Notes under the pieces: generated by a model
What the model was told of the DNA's origin: nothing
The model's database searches: none
Seen by the model: the letters and a program-made list of their open reading frames with translations, nothing else
Shown here: in pieces, positions 20,491-20,495 of the stretch
Numbering within the stretch: the stretch's first letter is position 1
Layout of the letters: every line of letters begins with the position of its first letter
Origin: a virus
DNA: 20,495 nucleotides
Virus record (IMG/VR): IMGVR_UViG_3300022221_000030
Location: 1-20,495 of that record
Direction: 5' to 3' (one strand)
Position numbers and translations under genes: made by a program

Positions 20491-20495
20491 AAAAT

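Overview
The window is about half of a transposable, Mu-like (Saltoviridae-type) prophage or phage genome. Almost every gene lies on the minus strand, so the phage reads right to left: the phage left end sits at the right edge of the window (about 20490) and the head genes run off the left edge. The host is most likely a proteobacterium, because all recognised families belong to Mu relatives of Gram-negative bacteria. The sequence does not allow a genus call. No chromosomal genes, tRNA, rRNA or CRISPR array were seen.

Layout in phage order (right to left). (1) Left attachment end, 20294-20490, with three transposase-site-like repeats L1-L3. (2) Immunity region on the plus strand: a short CI-like repressor and a superinfection-immunity membrane protein. 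(3) A divergent control region with a good leftward promoter (TTGACA, 17 bp, TATATT), a palindromic operator in its spacer and an IHF consensus site, about 0.94 kb from the phage end. That is where Mu keeps its operator/enhancer. (4) Early genes: Ner, a small regulator-like protein, transposase A, ATPase B, a two-winged-helix protein, a small HTH protein, several small proteins, a DUF3164 protein, a zinc-ribbon protein, GemA, a LuxR-type HTH fused in frame to an unknown (possibly sliding-clamp-like) domain, another zinc-finger protein and the Mor activator. (5) A putative Mor-dependent promoter at 10514-10558. (6) DUF2730 and VpaChn25_0724-family proteins. Next comes a five-gene appendage-like cassette (a beta-helix protein with 22-residue repeats and neighbours), inserted where Mu has adjacent genes. 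(7) Packaging and head genes: DUF3486 small terminase, large terminase, DUF935 portal, gpF head protein carrying a C-terminal HExxH domain, two small proteins, gpG, a 64-residue protein, then possibly the start of the next gene at the left edge.

How it works together: repressor versus Ner at the divergent promoter sets lysogeny or lytic growth. A and B carry out replicative transposition from the L sites. Mor switches on the next block, which encodes packaging and head assembly. No lysozyme/Rz lysis cassette, C activator or Gam protein is visible where Mu would carry them.

Genes are very tightly packed: ATGA, TAATG and similar overlaps are the rule, and these junctions were used to correct several start codons. 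Family names come from recognition of the protein sequences, not from database searches.
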